Assembly: GCA_964520865.1 (NCBI GenBank)
Contig: CAZFOY010000002.1
Span: forward strand, 60,491-124,490
Direction: 5' to 3'
Source: CAVQCT01 sp964520865
GTDB taxonomy: Bacteria > Zixibacteria > MSB-5A5 > GN15 > FEB-12
Length of the DNA: 64,000 nt
Positions 61,997-64,000 of the stretch are shown in pieces. A program made the position numbers and the translations under genes. The notes beneath the pieces are model-generated. The model did no database searches. It was not told the origin of the DNA and saw only the letters and a list, made by a program, of their open reading frames with translations. Position 1 is the stretch's first letter, and each line of letters opens with the position of its first letter.

Positions 61997-64000
61997 GAGC
62001 CGCACAGGCGCTGGAAAGGCATCCGGCACGCTTCGCCGCCGTCTCAATGTCAATGGCCTTGTTCAGGGGATAGGCTTCCGGCCTTTCGTCTACAGACTTG
62101 CGAATGATTTGAACCTGGTCGGATTCGTTATCAATGATTCCGATGGAGTGGTGATCGAAGTCGAAGGACCGGAGGCGAGTCTAAATGCGTTCTTCACCAG
62201 ACTGCAGGCCGATTTGCCGGTTCTTGGAAAAATCGTCAGCCTCGAAAGCAGGGATATCCCTCCGCGTGATGAGGAAAGTTTCCGAATCGAGGGGAGTCGT
62301 CGCGCCGGCAGGGCTTCGACTTTGATCTCTCCGGACATCGCAACATGTCCGGATTGCCTCGCCGAACTATTCGATCCAGGTGATCGGCGCTACCGCTATC
62401 CTTTCATCAACTGCACCAATTGCGGACCGCGATATACGATAGTCGAGGGAATCCCGTACGACCGTCCGAACACGTCGATGAAACTCTTCCCCATGTGTCC
62501 GGAGTGTGCGAGTGAGTACAAGAACCCGGGCAACCGCCGATTCCACGCACAGCCGAATGCATGCCCCGAGTGTGGCCCGAGAGTGGTACTTCACGACGGA
62601 CGGAAACCGATTTCAGTCGAAGATCCAATTCAGGGCGCCGTTGATCTGCTCAAGAAGGGCCAGGTCGTGGCCGTGCGCGGCGTTGGAGGGTTTCATCTTG
62701 CCGTCGACGCGACCAACGAGCGGGCCATTGAGCAGTTGAGAACTCGAAAAGGAAGAGCGGAGAAGCCGTTCGCACTGATGTCCGAGAGTATCGACATCGT
62801 CAAAAGATATTGCCGGGTCTCTTCGCCCGAGGCGGACCTTCTCAGGAGTTATGCTCGTCCGATCGTGCTGCTTCATAAGACAAGAGACTGCACTCTGCCG
62901 AACGTACTTGCCCCGAATAACAAATATCTCGGGTTCATGTTGGCTTACACGCCGCTTCATCATCTTCTGCTTCACCGGAATTTCGATGCCCTTGTAATGA
63001 CAAGCGCGAATTACTCGGAGGAACCGATAGCGATAGGCAATCAGGAAGCGTTTGAACGGATTTCCGGGCTCGTTGATGCCTTCCTGGTTCATGATCGAGA
63101 GATCCGGCAGCGATGCGACGATTCAGTCGCCTATGTTCGAGAGGGCCGGCCTCGAATGATTCGGCGTTCCCGGGGATATGTGCCGACTCCAGTGTTTATT
63201 GGCAGGAAGATCAAGCCGACCATACTCGCTTGCGGTGGAGAACTGAAGAACACGATTGCCTTGTCGCGGGGGGATCAGGTGTTCTTCAGCCAGCACATCG
63301 GCGATCTGGACAACCCGCAGGCATTAGCCTTCTTTGAAAATTCGATAGCGCACTTTTCCAACCTCCTGGAAATCAAGCCTGACGTGATCTCGCATGATCT
63401 CCACCCGGAGTACCTGAGTACAAAATGGGCAAATGCGCAACCGCTTCCAACGATTGCCGTGCAGCATCACCACGCCCACCTCGCTTCGGTGATGGCGGAG
63501 AATGGGCGAGAAGACAGGACAATTGGCATCATTCTTGACGGTACCGGATATGGCCCCGACGGCACAATTTGGGGCGGCGAGGTGCTTGTCGGCGATTTGA
63601 GCGGATTCGAGCGATTTGCCTGGCTGAAGCCGGTACCGATGCCGGGAGGCTCGGCCGCCGTCAAGCAGCCGTGGAGAATGGCCGTGAGCTACCTTCACTC
63701 GGCATATGACGGGAATCCTGGGAATCTCGATCTTCCACTTATTAGGGATCTGCCCGAGGAGTCTCTGCGAGTTGTGGCAAGTATGATCGAGAAGCAGGTA
63801 AACGCGCCGTTGACTTCAAGCTGCGGGCGGTTGTTCGATGCGGTCGCGGCGATCCTTGGAATCAGAACGGAAGTTACATTTGAGGCGCAGGCTGCGATCG
63901 AACTGGAAATGGCCGCCGACGAACACGGTGGCATTTCTTCACCGGGCTTTTCACGGCATGACAACGCCGGAGGTCCAATCGAAATAGCCGGACTCGTTCG
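61986..64000 (+). CDS. hypF: Carbamoyltransferase HypF (3' end beyond the window)
   Basis: 671 codons are visible. HypF makes the carbamoyl group that becomes the CN ligands of [NiFe] hydrogenase. In order: acylphosphatase domain (about 15-100, VNGLVQGIGFRPFVYRLA), two HypF zinc fingers (CPDCLAELF...CTNCGPRY; CPECASEY...CPECGP), a YrdC-like domain (about 215-385, GVGGFHLAVDATNE, KPFALM) and the start of the Kae1-like domain (ACGGELKNTIALSRG, VQHHHAHLASVMAE). ATG 61986 lies within the hypB 3' end. Further hyp or hydrogenase genes are expected to the right. Confidence 0.95.
   Translation, partial: MTRESRTGAGKASGTLRRRLNVNGLVQGIGFRPFVYRLANDLNLVGFVINDSDGVVIEVEGPEASLNAFFTRLQADLPVLGKIVSLESRDIPPRDEESFRIEGSRRAGRASTLISPDIATCPDCLAELFDPGDRRYRYPFINCTNCGPRYTIVEGIPYDRPNTSMKLFPMCPECASEYKNPGNRRFHAQPNACPECGPRVVLHDGRKPISVEDPIQGAVDLLKKGQVVAVRGVGGFHLAVDATNERAIEQLRTRKGRAEKPFALMSESIDIVKRYCRVSSPEADLLRSYARPIVLLHKTRDCTLPNVLAPNNKYLGFMLAYTPLHHLLLHRNFDALVMTSANYSEEPIAIGNQEAFERISGLVDAFLVHDREIRQRCDDSVAYVREGRPRMIRRSRGYVPTPVFIGRKIKPTILACGGELKNTIALSRGDQVFFSQHIGDLDNPQALAFFENSIAHFSNLLEIKPDVISHDLHPEYLSTKWANAQPLPTIAVQHHHAHLASVMAENGREDRTIGIILDGTGYGPDGTIWGGEVLVGDLSGFERFAWLKPVPMPGGSAAVKQPWRMAVSYLHSAYDGNPGNLDLPLIRDLPEESLRVVASMIEKQVNAPLTSSCGRLFDAVAAILGIRTEVTFEAQAAIELEMAADEHGGISSPGFSRHDNAGGPIEIAGLV

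Overview
The window is 64 kb of a bacterial chromosome, probably from a metagenome assembly: one 100-N scaffold gap lies inside a gene. Gene density is high, many neighbouring genes overlap by 4 bp, and intrinsic terminators are clear. No rRNA, tRNA, insertion sequence, prophage or CRISPR array was seen. Multihaem cytochromes, a dockerin-bearing subtilase, DUF3857 proteins, PAS-rich kinases and a CHAT/sigma-factor operon together suggest an uncultured Gram-negative of the FCB group, Zixibacteria-like. That placement is an inference from gene content, not a phylogeny.

Layout. 2-3070: end of a pyruvate dehydrogenase operon (aceE 3' end, aceF, lpd). 3452-7248: two exported DUF3857/transglutaminase-like paralogues; the first has lost the catalytic Cys and His. 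7245-10320 (minus strand): YihY/BrkB, MscS and CorA membrane proteins. 10509-24205: a large extracellular electron-transfer island. It holds a 7-haem cytochrome, an NHL propeller, a hexahaem cytochrome that closely resembles the Geobacter nanowire protein OmcS, a YVTN propeller, an outer-membrane barrel, two CsgG/LpoB-like proteins, a parvulin-type chaperone, and 26-haem and 16-haem cytochromes. 24666-25952: glutamate dehydrogenase behind a structured leader. 26108-31067: two PEP-synthase-like ATP-grasp proteins, one fused to GAF and nucleotidyltransferase domains. 31056-34895: a phosphoesterase, an HDAC-family deacetylase, archease and RtcB. 34892-35572: an unknown membrane protein. 35751-41148: an operon of sigma factor, putative anti-sigma factor, TPR-CHAT protease and secreted subtilase. 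41342-53812: tetrahydrobiopterin synthesis (FolE, a triple-domain PTPS, an SDR), then on the minus strand phenylalanine hydroxylase with its pterin dehydratase and a tyrosine/homogentisate catabolic operon ending in acetoacetyl-CoA synthetase. 54177-60414: a 7-PAS sensor kinase and a sigma-54 activator. 60942-64000: hypA, hypB and hypF (cut by the window end).

How the genes fit together. The island looks like machinery to make, fold, export and charge a polymerised OmcS-type cytochrome filament. The pterin genes supply the cofactor that phenylalanine hydroxylase uses and PhhB regenerates; the minus-strand operon then takes tyrosine to fumarate and acetoacetyl-CoA, apparently without a maleylacetoacetate isomerase gene in the window. 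The hyp genes imply a [NiFe] hydrogenase elsewhere, a plausible electron source for the cytochromes. The strongest candidates for something undescribed are the OmcS-like island, the PTPS triple fusion whose catalytic residues are divided between repeats, and the sigma/CHAT/subtilase operon.
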